64,000 nt of DNA from Pyrocephalus nanus. Taxonomy: Eukaryota; Chordata; Aves; Passeriformes; Tyrannidae. The stretch is from positions 9,005,001 through 9,069,000 of the forward strand of contig CM076279.1 in the NCBI GenBank assembly GCA_038380795.1. Reading direction: 5' to 3'. The position numbers and the translations under genes were made by a program. The notes under the pieces are model-generated. The model saw only the letters and a list, made by a program, of their open reading frames with translations, made no database searches and was not told the DNA's origin. Of this stretch, positions 25,760 through 38,765 are shown piece by piece (the stretch's first letter is position 1; each line of letters opens with the position of its first letter).

Positions 25760-25918
25760 CCCAAAGAGGTGATGGATGTCCCATTCCTGGAAATATTGGA
25801 TGGGCTTGGAGCAACCTGGTCTAGTGGAAGGTGTCCCTGCCCACAGCGGGTGGGTAGAACTAAATTATCTTTGAGATCCCTTCCAACCCAGACCATCCTG
25901 AGATTCTGTGATGGTGGC
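25760..25918 (+). mobile_element. CR1 LINE fragment, 3' end
   Basis: Sense-orientation CR1 tail: 'gatgtcccattcctggaaat', 'ggatgggcttggagcaacct', 'ggtctagtggaaggtgtccc', 'gatcccttccaacccagacc' and a final 'gattctgtgatgg'. These are the conserved last ~150 bases ending in the octamer-like repeat. It is 5' truncated and moderately diverged. Confidence 0.92.
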
Positions 25919-27999
25919 ATCAGCAAGGGTGGCTTGGCCTGAAATCTTTTGGACACTGCTGCATCTTTTCCTCTCTCCACTCACCAAGATAATGTTTGCT
26001 GCAGCCAGGCTGCTCCGGTGTGAGGTCTGCCTTGTATCCTCTCAGTGCTTTAAGTGCCGTTCCTGGAACTGCTGTGTCTGGGGAAAAGCATTAGTGTGCT
26101 GAGCTGGAGGTAATGTATGGAAAGCATTTGACCTCCTCCTGGCTCCTGTGGCTGGGACAAATTCTGATCTCATTTGCAGCAAAGCAAATCGAGAGTATCT
26201 ACATTAAGCACATTAAGTTTAGTGGAGTTACTCTGAGTTTATATTGCTGCACCTGGTAAATGGGAGATGTCACCAGCAGCCTTTCCGTGACCCAAGGGAA
26301 GGGAATAATGAAGGCAACCTGCAAATGGAAGGATAAAACAGTTCCCGACAACAGGACTTCTGCAGGGGTGTGAAATTTATTGGGAGTTGCTGGAGGCTCA
26401 GCTTTATTTAAAACCAGCTCACGCTTTTGGTGCTGGAAGTATGGAATTAGGAACCTTACTACAGGCATCGAGTTTTTAAAACATGTCAGAGGCTACCTGG
26501 GGCCTGCCTGGAGAAAGGGCTCATCAGAGCAGTTCAGAAAATATCAAAGTATGGGAAAGGCTGAGGTTTTACTTTCTCATTTTCCCTCCTTTATTCAAGA
26601 AGGAAGGGGAAGACGGAGAAGACTCAGACAAGCAAAATGAAAGAGAAAAGAAGGAGGGATTGAAAATTTAAGTTTCATGCAAAATTAATTGGAGAAATTA
26701 AATAGTAACAGTTGCCACATTTTTTAATTCTCTCTCTGCGTGTGTAAAACACCAGTGGAAGATCCACCATGCAATTTAGTTTGGCTATCCACCTCCCCCA
26801 AAATCCAAATCCAACATCACCAACTGGTCTCAATATTAAAGAGTCCTTTTATTTTTTCCAATTATACAGAAAATTCAAAACATCTGGAAACTGAAGACTT
26901 CTTTGCATGCAGCATTTCCAGTCTGAGTCCCAAGAATCCCAGAGAATCTGTGCCTTCCTGGTGGTGGGTGTGGCGAGACACCTGATTAAGGTGATGGAGG
27001 AGCCTGAATCAGGTATTGGATGTACTTTGGAGATGTGTTTTTCCATTGCTTTTTCATGGGAGACAGCCCAGCTTCCTGAGAAAAATCATAGTTGGTCTGT
27101 TGCCCACCCATGTCAGATGTTAATATGTAGATGATTGATTGTGAAAACATTTAAAGTTCCAGTGGGAACCTTTATTCATCCCAGTGGAGAGGCAAAAAGG
27201 GACTTTGAGCTCTGTGGCACATTTTATCCATCACTCTGGGTTCCTGTGTCCCTGTGGCTGGCAGCAGGGAAGGGAAGCTGTGTGGAGAGAGGCAGCTCCT
27301 CTCCCTCCATGAGAGTCACTGGTTTGGACCCTACAGCCACACACACACCCCCAGACCTGTCCCCTCATCACTGGGCACCCCCACCTCTGCTGGGCAGGTG
27401 TGGACTGGCGAAAGAAACTGCCTTTTAATTTGGAATGGGGAATCCTGCTGGGAAAGGAAATGTAGAGAGTGGAGTAGAAGTTACCTGCTGAGATCTGAAA
27501 GGATCTTCTCTTATTCACCAGGGCCAGACTCTTTTGCCTACATGTAGATGCCACCAGGGGAATGAAGAGCCCCCAGTGCCCTGCAGGCAGAGAGCAGCCC
27601 CCAGTGTGGTTCCTCACCTCATAAGGTACCTGCCTGAAGCAAAAAGAAAGCCCTGAAAGTGTCTATTTTTCTCTGTTTCATGTCTCCTTTTTCCTTCCTG
27701 GCTGTGTCCATGGTCAGTTACTCTGTGTGTTGATTTTCTCCTCCACACCTCGTGCTATGAGGTTTGGTTTTGGGGCAGGCTGAGTCCTTGGCTGTTCTCT
27801 GCATGCTGCTCATGTCTCATTCCAGAGGTGCTTAAAGCCTCTCATTTGTCATTATCAGATTTAATTTGGACAAAAATGCCACAGATCAGATCTTTCTTAC
27901 AGGACTTGGTTGTCAAATAGTATAAAATCACCAACCAATTTGTCAATTTACTTTTGCCTCTCAGAAAATCCACACTGGGCTTTAGAACTTGGTAAGTCT

Positions 28000-28540
28000 G
28001 GGGAACACGCACTGGGATTTTCACATTACTTTCTACTCGGGGGAAACCCAGAGATGGTGAAAATCTGAGCCTACTAGGAAGTTCTGGAGCTCTTTCTGCA
28101 TTTCCTTGCTGATCCCAGGTAAGAAGTACCCAGCTGAAACCGATGCAGGTGTTCAGGGAGAAAAGGGATGCGATTGAAAATATTTCCCGAGGTAGGAGCG
28201 GTTCGTGCTCAGCAGCAGGATTCCTGTATCCCGTGGGATGCCTTGCCATGTACTGGTGGAACTCTCCTCAGTGTGAGCAGCAGTGGGAGAAGGAAGGAAA
28301 CAACATTAGCTTGCACTAATCGAGTGAACGAAAATTAGTAGGCGTTTGCCGTCCAAGCGCTGTTTGACTGAATTTCCTCATAAAGCGAATTTGACAAGCC
28401 TGGAAGATGGTATTACACACAGGAGCTCCTGTTTGCTCCCTCTGCAGCGATTTGCAGCAGCTGCCAAAGGCCCGACGAGCTGTGGGCAGGGGGAAATTTC
28501 TTCCATGTGCTGATTTGTCGGGCCTTGTACCGCAGAACAT
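28000..28540. other. CpG-retaining block, possible conserved non-coding element
   Basis: Six CpG sites occur within about 70 bases at 28320-28390 (tcgagtg, aacgaaa, ggcgttt, gccgtcc, agcgctg, agcgaat), with further ones at about 28015, 28039, 28140-28206, 28447-28480 and 28520-28530. This is not a CpG island: density is too low and GC is moderate. Retained CpGs in such DNA suggest purifying selection or lack of germline methylation. It is the best candidate of this type in the window. Confidence 0.3.
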
Positions 28541-29972
28541 GTCAGAGACTGGCAGCTGCCCTTCGGCGGGAGGGTTTGGTGGCTCCTGTGAACCAGTGGG
28601 CTTTTAGTGTAGCTCTCAGAAAGGAGGTGTGTCTGGGCTCACCAGTCCTGCATATTACACTTCCCTCGCCCTAATTCATTGGTACAGTCATATTTCTCTG
28701 CAGATAAAATAAAATAGAGTAGCAGCACAGAATAAATGATAATTTACCAACCACCTCCCAGCGGTGAGATGGTCTGGAGCAGCCCTCCAAACCTGAGCCA
28801 GTGTGCTCTGCAGAGAGGAGAGGGGATTCTTCAGCAGAAAATAGTGTTGGTTTCTGCCTTTGCTCCATGGTTACTGACCTGACTTCCTTAACAAATACCT
28901 GATGGGGATGAACAGGAAACAGCTCCGCCGGTCGGATCAGACACAGCCCAGGATGAGTCGCAGCCCCTGCAGTTCTGACAATTGAATCTGTGGCCAGATC
29001 CTTTAATGCAAAGTATATTAGGAACAAGCAAGCCTGAGACCTTGTTATGCTTCTGCCAGGAGGTCCCACAGAGCTCTGGAGTTGGTTTAACCAGTTATCT
29101 CAAGGAAATCATTGGCTCTGTCCTGACTGTCTGACCCAAATCCAACAGCACAGATAGTACTGAAGAAGTGGGTGACACCAACCATGAGTATTATCTTTCC
29201 TCTTATGTCCATCCTGTGGGTTGAATGAAGCAGTATGAGGGTCTGAGCCCCTTGGGAGGTGCTGAGGCATTGTTAGGAGGGGCTCCAACACTGACTGGCA
29301 ACAGACAGAAGAGACTGAGCTTCAGCTGATATCCAATTAGCTGATTATCCCAAAGGGAATTGAAAATGAAGGTTATCTTTCAACTTGTGATGAGCTTCCA
29401 AATAAATATTCAACATGCATTTAATAAGACAGTTTAATGCATTATTTAAGTATCAATTGATGGGTAGAAGACGAAAGACTGCACTGCTGATGCTGAGGTC
29501 TGAAAAGCAAGGGCAGAAATCTGGTGAATGAGGCATTAAAGGAGATTTGTATCACTCAGTTTATTGGAGTGTTATTTACACAGTAATCACGGAAAGAATT
29601 TTAGTAAGAATTCATTTCTGCATTGTGGTTGTTTGGGGATCTTTTGTTTTTAAAACACAAACAGCAAGGGTACAAGATGAATGAGATTAGGGAAGAGGGG
29701 GTGTCAAGACAAAGGTGCTTCAGCCTCCACCTCAGGGCCAGACCAGCTCTCCTGGGGACAGGGTGTGACTTTGTCCCTTGGAGTTTTGTGCCTGGGTCAG
29801 AGAGTAGGACTGGTTCCTGTCAGGGTTCAAATATTTTCCCTTGAACTTGGAGGGTTTGATTCTCCTCTTTCTCTTGCTTTGGGCTTATTTCAGGATGGGC
29901 TTTGTTGGGGACAGAAGCCCTCTCTGAGGAGTGAGTCTGCTGATGAAGGACAGTCCAGCTGCTCCCATGTAC

Positions 29973-30014
29973 TGGGAATTTTTAGTGGTGTAGTGGGAAT
30001 TTTTAGTGGTGTGG
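29973..30014 (+). repeat. Two-copy 21-bp tandem duplication
   Basis: TGGGAATTTTTAGTGGTGTAG (29973-29993) is followed directly by the same unit with one change at its penultimate base (29994-30014), then by TGGGAA, the start of a third copy. The 21-base period keeps any frame open, which explains the repeated peptide in a spurious plus-strand frame. Confidence 0.93.
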
Positions 30015-30299
30015 TGGGAAGTCTGGACTGTTGCCTCTTTCAGAGCTTCTGGATTGATCATGCAGGGTGCAGAGCAATGGTGTTCCCTGTTCACATGGAC
30101 AAACAGCATGTGGGTGGGGGCTCCAAGGACTGACCCCTGCATTAGGGCTAACACACCTGACAGTGATGCCCTGCACTTTTCCCTCCCTGATATTTTTGTC
30201 CCTCCGAAAATATTACCTAAAACTTTGATGATATAATTTACCTTAGTCCCATCCTGCCAGAAACCCAGCACTTGGACCAACATCCTGGGGTTTCACCAA

Positions 30300-31870
30300 C
30301 ATGGAATGTCATTGCAGCTCTTCTCCTGTGGGATAACCGAGAGCAGGATGAGCCTCCAGTCCTGGGAGAGGCCACTTGGTTAATTAAATAAACCAGTGAC
30401 CTCTGAGATGGGTGAAAACAAGAACTAAAGGAGGAGAGTGGGTTTTCTTCCCTCTGCCTTTATAGTGCTCCATTCTCCAGCTGCCCAGTGGGACTCAGCT
30501 CCCATTCCAAATATTATTGTACGCTTTTTGTTTATTTTTATTTCTTTTTAAGAAAAGGTGTTAAAAGAAAAGGTGCTAAAACAAAAACAGTGGGTCTGTC
30601 CTGATTTGTGGGACTTTCTTTTCCAGCTCTCTCAGTTAAGAAATTTATTAATGTAGTTGGGATTATTTGTCTTTGCTCTTACAGAATGTTTTTCCCTCCA
30701 AAGGACAAACTGCCAGTGTATTATTAAAGAGAGGTCAAATCCCAGTGCCCTTTTCCTTGTTGATTCAGTGTTTGGAGAGAAAACTTAAAGGGTGGGTTTT
30801 GTTAAAGGATGCTGTTGAGAAATAAGAACTGGAATTGAATTTGCCTTTTGCCTTCAATTTTCCACTTTTCCCTCCCTCTTTCACTCAGTGCAACATGACC
30901 TATTTTCTGTTTATATGCCGTTTCCCAGCCTAATTTACCCAGTACTGAGTATTTGCATTTTCATTACTTTTAAGAAAGATTGCATCTCCATTTTAATTGA
31001 AAAAATCACCTGTTTTATTTGAAATATAAATAATTGTCAAATGTTTTCACTGATGTTTATGGAGATTTGTTTTAGAGCCTTTATTTTGCATCTGATACTT
31101 TGATGCTCTCTTTAATTTGGTGCACGTGGCTGTATTTCTTAATATCTTTAAATGATCTCAAGCATATCAAAAAGGTAGATTTTTCAAAACAACTCAGAAC
31201 TACAACTCTGAATAATTGGTTTTTTACTTTTGGTTGTTAGGCTAAAAAAAATTGTTTCTTAATTTCTTTCTGGTAACACTAAAAGGAAGATTATTCAGCA
31301 GAATAAATAGGAGACCCTAAGCGTTTAGTTTGATTCATTTTGCTTCAGCTGCAAGCTCTGAAAACATTTAAATCTCTCCTTAAAAAATTAAATGCTGGTG
31401 ATTTCTTTAAAAAAAATGCACTTAGGGAGGAAAAATTGAAACATTTCAAAACACCTTCAAAATGTTAAGTAGAAACACTTTTTCTTTTCCCGATTACACC
31501 CATTTTTCCTTCCTTAAAGAAGTTATGGTCGCTTCCTTACCATGGGATGGTTCCCATTCCTAGTTACTGTCGGGTCCCAAAATTCAGCAAATAAAATGAT
31601 GCCTCTTCAAGGTAATTCATCCCTTTTGCCTTTCTCTAATAACCATAGGGATAACTCTCCTAAATGATGTTATTTTGTACATTTAAGTTTAGAGGAAATG
31701 AACCTGGGCCTGTTAATCTCAGCCTACATTGTGTGGTGTTCAAACAGGCTCACTCGCACATTTAGGGTGTAAATGTGTTGTGCACAGAGTGAGACTGCGG
31801 GGCTCAGAAGGGAAAGGCATTAACATCACGAGCAATATGTAGATTAGTCGATATTAACAGCCACACTCAT
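30300..31870. other. AT-rich, nearly frame-free stretch
   Basis: Nothing gene-like. The sequence is AT-rich with many A/T runs, and stop codons are so frequent that no substantial frame opens on either strand. It ends in a block at about 31720-31870 with retained CpGs (ctcgcac, tgcgggg, cacgagc, gtcgata) that could be a conserved element. Confidence 0.4.
30550..30581 (+). repeat. Two-copy 16-bp duplication
   Basis: The words AAGAAAAGGTGTTAAA and AGAAAAGGTGCTAAA lie side by side and differ by one substitution. This is a minor local duplication with no further copies. Confidence 0.85.
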
Positions 31871-34475
31871 TTAGGGGAAGTTGATGAGCCAGCAGAGGAG
31901 GTTCCTCCATAGGGTGGGGATCGTACAGCGACCTTGGCTGGGGGCAGGAGAGGTCAGGCTCTGAAATATGGTCATGCTGTTAAGGGCTCTTGATGCTTTT
32001 AAGGTGCTGCAGGTGTGTGCCAATACCAAAGCTTCTTTAGAGGGTCTAACAGGGTCCTTCCATCCCCTTAACAAGGTGCATTTTGCTATTTCTGCTGGAT
32101 GCCTAAAATGCCACATTGTGTTTTGGCTGGTGCTGGCAGTTCAGGAGTGAGTGGACTGATTCCCTTAGAGGTTCAGATAGTCTAAGGCATGGTGGAAAAT
32201 ATTTAAACCCCAGGTGTCATATTTTTATGGAGGGACCTTTGTGTAAGTGTCTGTAAGATGAGAGTTTGCTGCTTATTTTGGAAGAAGGACTAACAGTGTT
32301 TTGATTATCTCTGAGCACACTAAGCTGACTCAGTGTAATGTAATTAATGAGACAGTCTTCCATTAGAGGACAGTGGGAAGAGCTCTTGGTAATTACTCCA
32401 CAGACATCAGAGCAATGGTGCTGAAACAGGAGCTCTGGGTGCCCAGACGGTGGGGTGGGATGTTGATTCTTCACCAGGCACCAGCTGCAGCTTCAGTTGT
32501 TGCTGCAGGAGCTCAGGGCGAGCAGATGGAGCTGCTGCTGCCTGCCCAGAGCGTGGCCCCAGAGGGCTCTGTTGGCTCAAGGAGCAGGCATTTGCTCACA
32601 CCAACATAGCCCCTCTCCGCTGCCAATGTTCCTTCGGTCATGCCGGGACCTCTGAGGATCACCTGAGGACAGCCTGGGCTCAAGCCACTGCTCCCGGGTG
32701 AGGGTGTGCTCAGTGGGCAGTTCTCATCCTTGCAGGGACATGGATGCATTCCATAAAGTGCTGGGATGTCGTACGGAGTGTTGAATGTAGAGATCAGTGC
32801 TGGCTTCCCTCGCTGCCAAGCTCTGGAGAAAAGTCCTGCTGCTTTATCAACTTGCCTCAACTTCCCCATAATTAAAATTACAAGTGGAGTGGCCTGGGAG
32901 GGACTCTTTATTATTCCCTCATCCATTTGTTCAGAGACATGGACATATGAGTGCTGGAAGCATCTAAAGCCTTACCTAGCCTGACCTGCTGAATAGCAGA
33001 CTATGGAGTTCTGTCCATTAACCTCAGCACTGGGCCCACTAACTAATGTCTGGCTGAGACATCTCTTCCATTCTCGGTCTGAAGAGACCATGTGGTAGAC
33101 AAGCTACCATTACCCTTAACAGCTCCTTTTAGTGCCCAGGCCGTGTCTCCAGTTAAAGCAATGATTGTTCCTCCTGCTCCTGTCCTGTCTGATCCGTGGC
33201 TCGCTGGAGTTTGCAGCCTGCACATGTCACATGTGAGGGTCAGGTTGCTGTAGGTCAGGAGGGAGATGGTTTGGGTTTGAGGGGATGGATACAGAGAGCC
33301 TGAGGTGGGAGGGTCATGTCTCAGGAGTGTGACCATATTTTGAGTGGTAACCCTTAGGTGTGGGGCTTATTGGTGGCTCAGTGAGGGCTCAGGCAGGATC
33401 GGTGCTGCTGTTCCAGGGGATTGCAGGGGTGTTCCTGGAGGATCACTGGAGCTCTGCAGAGGATGGCACTCACTGCTCTGACTGTGCATGGCATCAGGGC
33501 TGATCCAGCAGGTTCCTACTGGGTTTTCTTGGTCAAACTAGATGAGAAAGTGCAGTTCTCCCATGCCTTGCCTGGCTGCAGTGCTTGTCTTTGTTATCAC
33601 AAGCCCTAAATTCGCTTGCAGAATCACTCAGCTTCTTGTTTATTTGCTTCTTGTGCTCCATAATTAGAGCTGAGACAGCAAAGCCTGGTTTGGGAGACCA
33701 CCAGCACAGCCCGTGGGGGAACACTGAGGCTCCTCCACTCCAGGATGAGCTCTCTGCAGAGTGACTGTGGGAGTCAGGAGGTAGATTTGCCTTTCTCTGC
33801 ACTGAACAAACATGGTGAGGCTCAGCCTGCTCCACTCTCCTGCAGTGCTGCCTGAGCAAAGGGGCAGCAGCCTGCTGGCTCCAGTGAGGGGATCCATATT
33901 TCAGTGGGAAAAACTGTGGGTGAATATTGTGACAGGGAGCCTGGCAGCTGGAGGTGGCCTCCTGAACAGCTTTGGACTGACCACCTCTGTTTGCAGAGCG
34001 CGGGGTTTTTTTTGAGCTTGTCATTTTTAAGGGCATTGATTTTAATGTGTTTTCCTTGGCTGGTGATTTGACACCGAGGGAATTGGCTCCAAGAAAGAAT
34101 GGCATTCCTTGGACTTTCACCTCAGCATGCCTTGACTGGAAGCTCTGGCTGTCAGTGGTACCCAGAGAGAGTTCTGTTGATGGAAACCTTTCCTTGTACC
34201 CCTCCCATGCAAGTGCTGAAATAATGAGCCATTTGTTTGGAGGATTGTCGTGTTCCCCACGGGCAGGTGCCATGTTGAGTGAAACCATCACAAACAGCAC
34301 ACACAGCTCTCGTGGATGTTGCACAGCACCATGGCAAAGAACAGACTGTGGTGTTCCCTCGTGGAGTGGAGATTGCCAGATATTCCCGAGCTGATGGATA
34401 ATTGACCTCAGGAAATGTTTGCAACTGGCTGCTCATGAAAGCCTTGGAGGAGTTCTGAAGCCTGAGCTTTCCCTC

Positions 34476-34672
34476 CTAGAATCTTTAAGGCTGGAAAAGC
34501 CCTCTGAGATCATTGAGTCCAACTATTAACCAACACTGCCAAATTCACCACTAAATCACGTCCCTTAGCACCACATCTACACATTTTTTGAGCACTTCCA
34601 GGGACAGTCATTCCACCACTTCTCTGGGCAGTTTTTTCCAAGGTCTTCCTTCTCACACCCAAAATTTCTAGC
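34476..34672 (-). mobile_element. CR1 LINE fragment, 3' end
   Basis: The plus strand starts 'ctagaatctttaaggctgga' and continues 'gatcattgagtccaactatt', 'gtcccttagcaccacatcta', 'agcacttccagggacagtca' and 'ccacttctctgggcag'. This is the reverse complement of the CR1 3' end of the subtype carrying a TTAGTG...ATGTGG block. Orientation is minus. It is more diverged than the 13.8-kb copy. Confidence 0.9.
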
Positions 34673-34834
34673 AGGCTGATGTTTGCATCTGGGGCAGTTT
34701 CAGTGGGCAACACTCCTTGGCAAAGCACTGAGTTTATGACCCTACAAATGGCATGATGGTTTTTGTTCTCTCCTTGGTTACAAGTTGGAGGAAAGCTCAG
34801 CTGTAATGGGATGAGCCAGGTCTGGAGTGAGACA

Positions 34835-35145
34835 CAGGCTTAAAGAGCTCAGGCTGTTTGGCTTGTTGAAGAGAAAGTTTGGAAGCAACGTGGTCACAGC
34901 AGGTAATTCCCTGTACCAGGAGATGTGTAACAGATAGAAGAAGATCCAGTGGATGGATGTTGAACTTAGGTTGGAAATAAGACAACTGGGGAGCAACACA
35001 GTAATTACCCAGTGGAGCAGCTGACCAGGGCAAGAGGGAAATTAATTCTAGCTTGGATACTTCACCTGGAACCTGGATATCTTCCTGGAAGGGATGCTCT
35101 GGTTCAGCTGTGTGTGAGCTGGATAACGTTACACACCAATGGGAA
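34835..35145 (+). mobile_element. Older CR1-type LINE relic
   Basis: Blocks such as 'aactggggagcaacacagta', 'ggagcagctgaccagggcaa', 'cacctggaacctggatatct' and 'tcctggaagggatgctctgg' match the 3' part of older CR1 lineages, which read like '..ggatatctttctggaagggatgctctagttcagct'. It is in sense orientation on plus and lacks the typical young avian octamer end. It lies head-on against the minus-strand CR1 immediately upstream. Family assignment is from memory, and boundaries are approximate. Confidence 0.6.
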
Positions 35146-38100
35146 AAACAAACTGAGAAATGGTGTCCTGGATCTTTTCACACACTGGGCAGCTTTCCCT
35201 GGTGTTACTGACCTCACCACAAAAACAGTTATTTCACCTTTGAAAGTAGCTGCTCTGGGCTCTGCACCTTTTAAAAGTCACTTTAATGGCAATGTGGAGG
35301 GCTGGCCTACACTCCTTCAATGGGGAGAGCTGGTTATGTGTTACAAGGGTTTTTCCTGGAAAACATAAAAATATTGGGACAACTAAATAGTTTCATTTTA
35401 CTCCAATACTCTGCTTGATTTTTGAGGCTATTTCTGCCTGGTACATTTAACCATTTTTCTTTAAGACACGGTTGGCTTGTAGACAAGGAAACAAAAATGC
35501 CACTTTGAAAGGAGGCAGTGAAAACCCGCTTCTGAAAATTGGCAAAGTGGTGGTTGTCAGGTCTGTGCCAGGTATCACCTTCTCTCTCCCCCAGCTGATT
35601 GCTGTTGGAGTGTGCTGCTGAAGCCCTGAGTGCAGCCAGGGCAGGGATGCTCTTGGGGTTTGTGTTGCAAACTCTTCCAGGCTGTGGTGACACTTCAGGT
35701 GTGTGGGCAGAGCTGTGTGGCCGTGCAGGTGCCATCAGTGCATCCAGCACTTGCAGAAACACTTTCCTGGTGGGAGAAATCATTGGATTCACGTGGCAGG
35801 ACTGTCAGCAGTCCGTGTTGCAGTTGTGGGAGGCAGCAGAGCTGCACACCCAGGGCCAAAAGCCATTTGTGTGCACCGCGTGTAGTGTTCCACTCCTGAA
35901 AGGCTTCGCTAGGATAAGGCAAGGCAGAACGGGGCATAAATCACAATCAAATAGCTGTGGGGTGACGCTGTGTTCTCCCTCATTCTCTTTGTGGTGTTCT
36001 CTCAGTTCATCAGCTTTATAGCAGGGGCTTGGGAGGGCTCTGTGCCTGATTCTTGCTAAAAGTTGCAGAGATCTGTTAATGTGGGGCAGCTGCCGTGGCT
36101 GTTGCAGGTCGGTGTAAAGGGATTTGGACAGCACAGCTCCATCTGAGGGGCTGTCTCGTTAATGCTGCTTTATTGGATGACTCCTGGAAGCAGTTTTCCT
36201 GAGCTATCACAAGGGTTTGTAATAAATCTTAATGAGGCACCCCTGCTATGATTAATCATTTGTTTCTCTAGCAGGATCATGGCTTATAGTCCCCAGGGAG
36301 AAGGAGAGGAACCTCAAATCCTGCATCAGGGCAGTGTCAGTGGTTACCTGGCTCTTTGCTATCCAGCTAGGAAACATTGCTGCATCTGCCCCAAGTCCCC
36401 AGGACATGTCTGCTGTTTGTAAAAGTCAGCATTTGCCTCCCGAGGCAAACAACTCTCCTGAATGGGCTGCTTTGTTTTAACCCAAGGGATTCTTTCCCTG
36501 CCTCTCATGTTATGAAGGATCCAGGAGGGATTTACAGCCAAGTCAAGAGAAAAGGTGGCAGAGCCAGAGGTAAAGCCCACCTTTACCACAGCAAATGCTG
36601 CTGTGGCTGCTTTCCCTGTGTTGGTGTTGAACAGCTCTGCCTGAGCACTGGGGCCACTGCTTGGGACTTGGAGGACACAGTGAAGGCAGCAGCTTTGTGG
36701 ATCTCCAAATCTGAACTAAAGCTGAAGAGAAGAGCTGAGCAGTTTCCCAAAGGTGTGTGTGACACGTTAGGCCAGTCATGCTCCTTCACCCCCTTCCCCT
36801 TCCTTTCCATGTTCCACGTCCTGTGTGGTTTCTGACACCATTTTTGCTGTCAGCAGTGAGCAGACACATCCCAGTGTGGGGGGATTTCCAGCTGGGGAGG
36901 CACAGGAAGCACGAGGTAAGTGAGCTTGGAGAGATCTCAGGGAGCTGGGAGAAATGTAAATTAACTTCACTGCTAATTTGCTGGCAAAATTCATGGTTGT
37001 CAGTCACTGGTCTGATTGAAGACAGATCCTGTCAGAAACATGTCCATGTGGTCTGGTTGGCCAAGACACAGGGTTTTTAATTCATTAGTGCATGGTCTCT
37101 TGATTAAAACATTGACACGGTTTGTAACTAGTAGAGGTCCTAAAGGAGCAGATCTAAACCCTGTTGAAGTGTACCTAAGTCTTTAATTGACTGCAGTAGG
37201 CTCTGAATCAAACCTGGAAGGAACTGTTAATTTGGAACCCTCTAAAGGGGCAGTGTAAGGGCTGTGCTGGTAGAATAGAGGTTGGACAAGGTGATGGGGT
37301 GATAAATCCCCAAGGAGGAGAGGTTCAGTTGCAGTGATCTCCACTGCTTTGTTAAAAGGATTCAAGCCAGCAAAATTCTCTTAATCCAGGAAACTTTGTG
37401 TAATCCTGTAAGTGGGTTAAACTTGTAGGGTGGCAAAGATTCATCCCATTAAACTTGGGGACTTATCTATGGCATCTGAGGTAGAGTGTCATTGCCCTCA
37501 GCAGTGGAGAGAGAGAGAGAGGAAAGGCCAGAGGATGATCTGGATTTCTGTGGTCTCACTGCTTTGGTAGCTGCCTTTCCTCTCCCTTTGGACAAAGAGA
37601 GGGCTGAGGGAGGTGCCTGCTGTTTGATGGGGACACTCTGGATCCACAGCATGAGGGCTGGAAACTGGAAAGAACCTGAGAAATATTGTGGACATCCCTG
37701 CCAGTAGGAATTCTAGTGCCTTGCTGTGGTTAAAAGGGCTGAGGCACCCCTGGGGATTGTTATAAGACGAGTCTGATAAATTCATGGAAGGGATTGTATG
37801 ACAAAGCAGCAGAACTCTTAGGGATTGGAAAGCCTACTTAATCTGGTGGTATCTCCAGGGTTTTGAAAAGAGATTATTCTTCCTTTGTACCATATTTATA
37901 TACATTCAGGGACCAGTGGGTGCATCTGTTCACCTTTGATATCAGGAAGAGTTTTCTCCAATAATGAGTAATTTGGTTTCTGGGATTTTGAGGAAGCTCT
38001 TCCAGTCTCTGTAGCCCAGGAACCTACAGAATGGCAGAGGCAGGCAGCTCACTTCAGACCTTTTGGTGGCATCACATTCTCTCTGATGCCCAACAGTTGC

Positions 38101-38765
38101 CCTGAGTCTTGAAACCTGGAGTCAAGGGGAGTTTTTCACCCAGATTGCTTTGGTGAGGGCTCCAGGGGGTTAGTTGGTAGTTGTGGCAGTTTTGGTTTTT
38201 TTTTGTTTCTCATTTTTTTCACCTTTGCTTTGCCCACCTAAACAACAAGATCCTCATCCCGTGCTGCCCCAGGAGCCGTGTTTGAATTCCCTCCGTGTGT
38301 TCGCGGGCTCTGAGGAGGAGCCACGCGATTTCTGCCAGACTTCACGTGAGAGATAGGAAAGGAGACGTACGGGTGTGATGGTAAATAAGGGCTGATTTGC
38401 AGGGGAAATGGAGTGCAGGCCTAGGCAGAGACAGACACAACTCATACTGCTGGAATGCAGCTGCTGATGGACCGCTTACGTTTAAAAGGCGACGGGCTGA
38501 GCCCAGATGTTTGAGAACTTCATCATGGCTCGAAGCTGGCACAGCAATGAAAGGGCTCTTGTTTGGGAACAGTTGCTCTGAGGTTTGAAAAGAGGCCTTT
38601 AACATGAGCTGCACTGTCTGGCACTGAAACCCGCTGGTTCTGGGAGGATGGGAGGATGGAGAGCTGCCATCCTTCGGGAGGGACAGATCTCCACCTTGCC
38701 TCTGTCCCCATCCAGCATCAAGAGGGGTGCAAGTTCTCATGGCTGGTGGAGCACAGCCATGCTGC
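35146..38765. other. Unique non-coding DNA, no gene seen
   Basis: No gene or confident repeat. A short (GA)n run lies at about 37503-37522. The stretch 37760-38010 reads like a very old LINE tail in places, but I could not match it to a specific block, so it is not called. Confidence 0.42.

Larger units (their letters stand above)
25919..34475. other. Mostly unique non-coding DNA
   Basis: No gene is recognised across this 8.5-kb stretch. It includes a CpG-retaining block (28000-28540), two small tandem duplications (29973-30014 and 30550-30581), an AT-rich section of about 1.5 kb (30300-31870) almost without reading frames, and the window's longest open frame (33533-34324, minus), which has no recognisable domain. 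Confidence 0.42.

Noticed and set aside
37660..38010. Possible very old LINE tail
   Set aside because: A few words resemble LINE 3' ends, but no ordered blocks could be matched.
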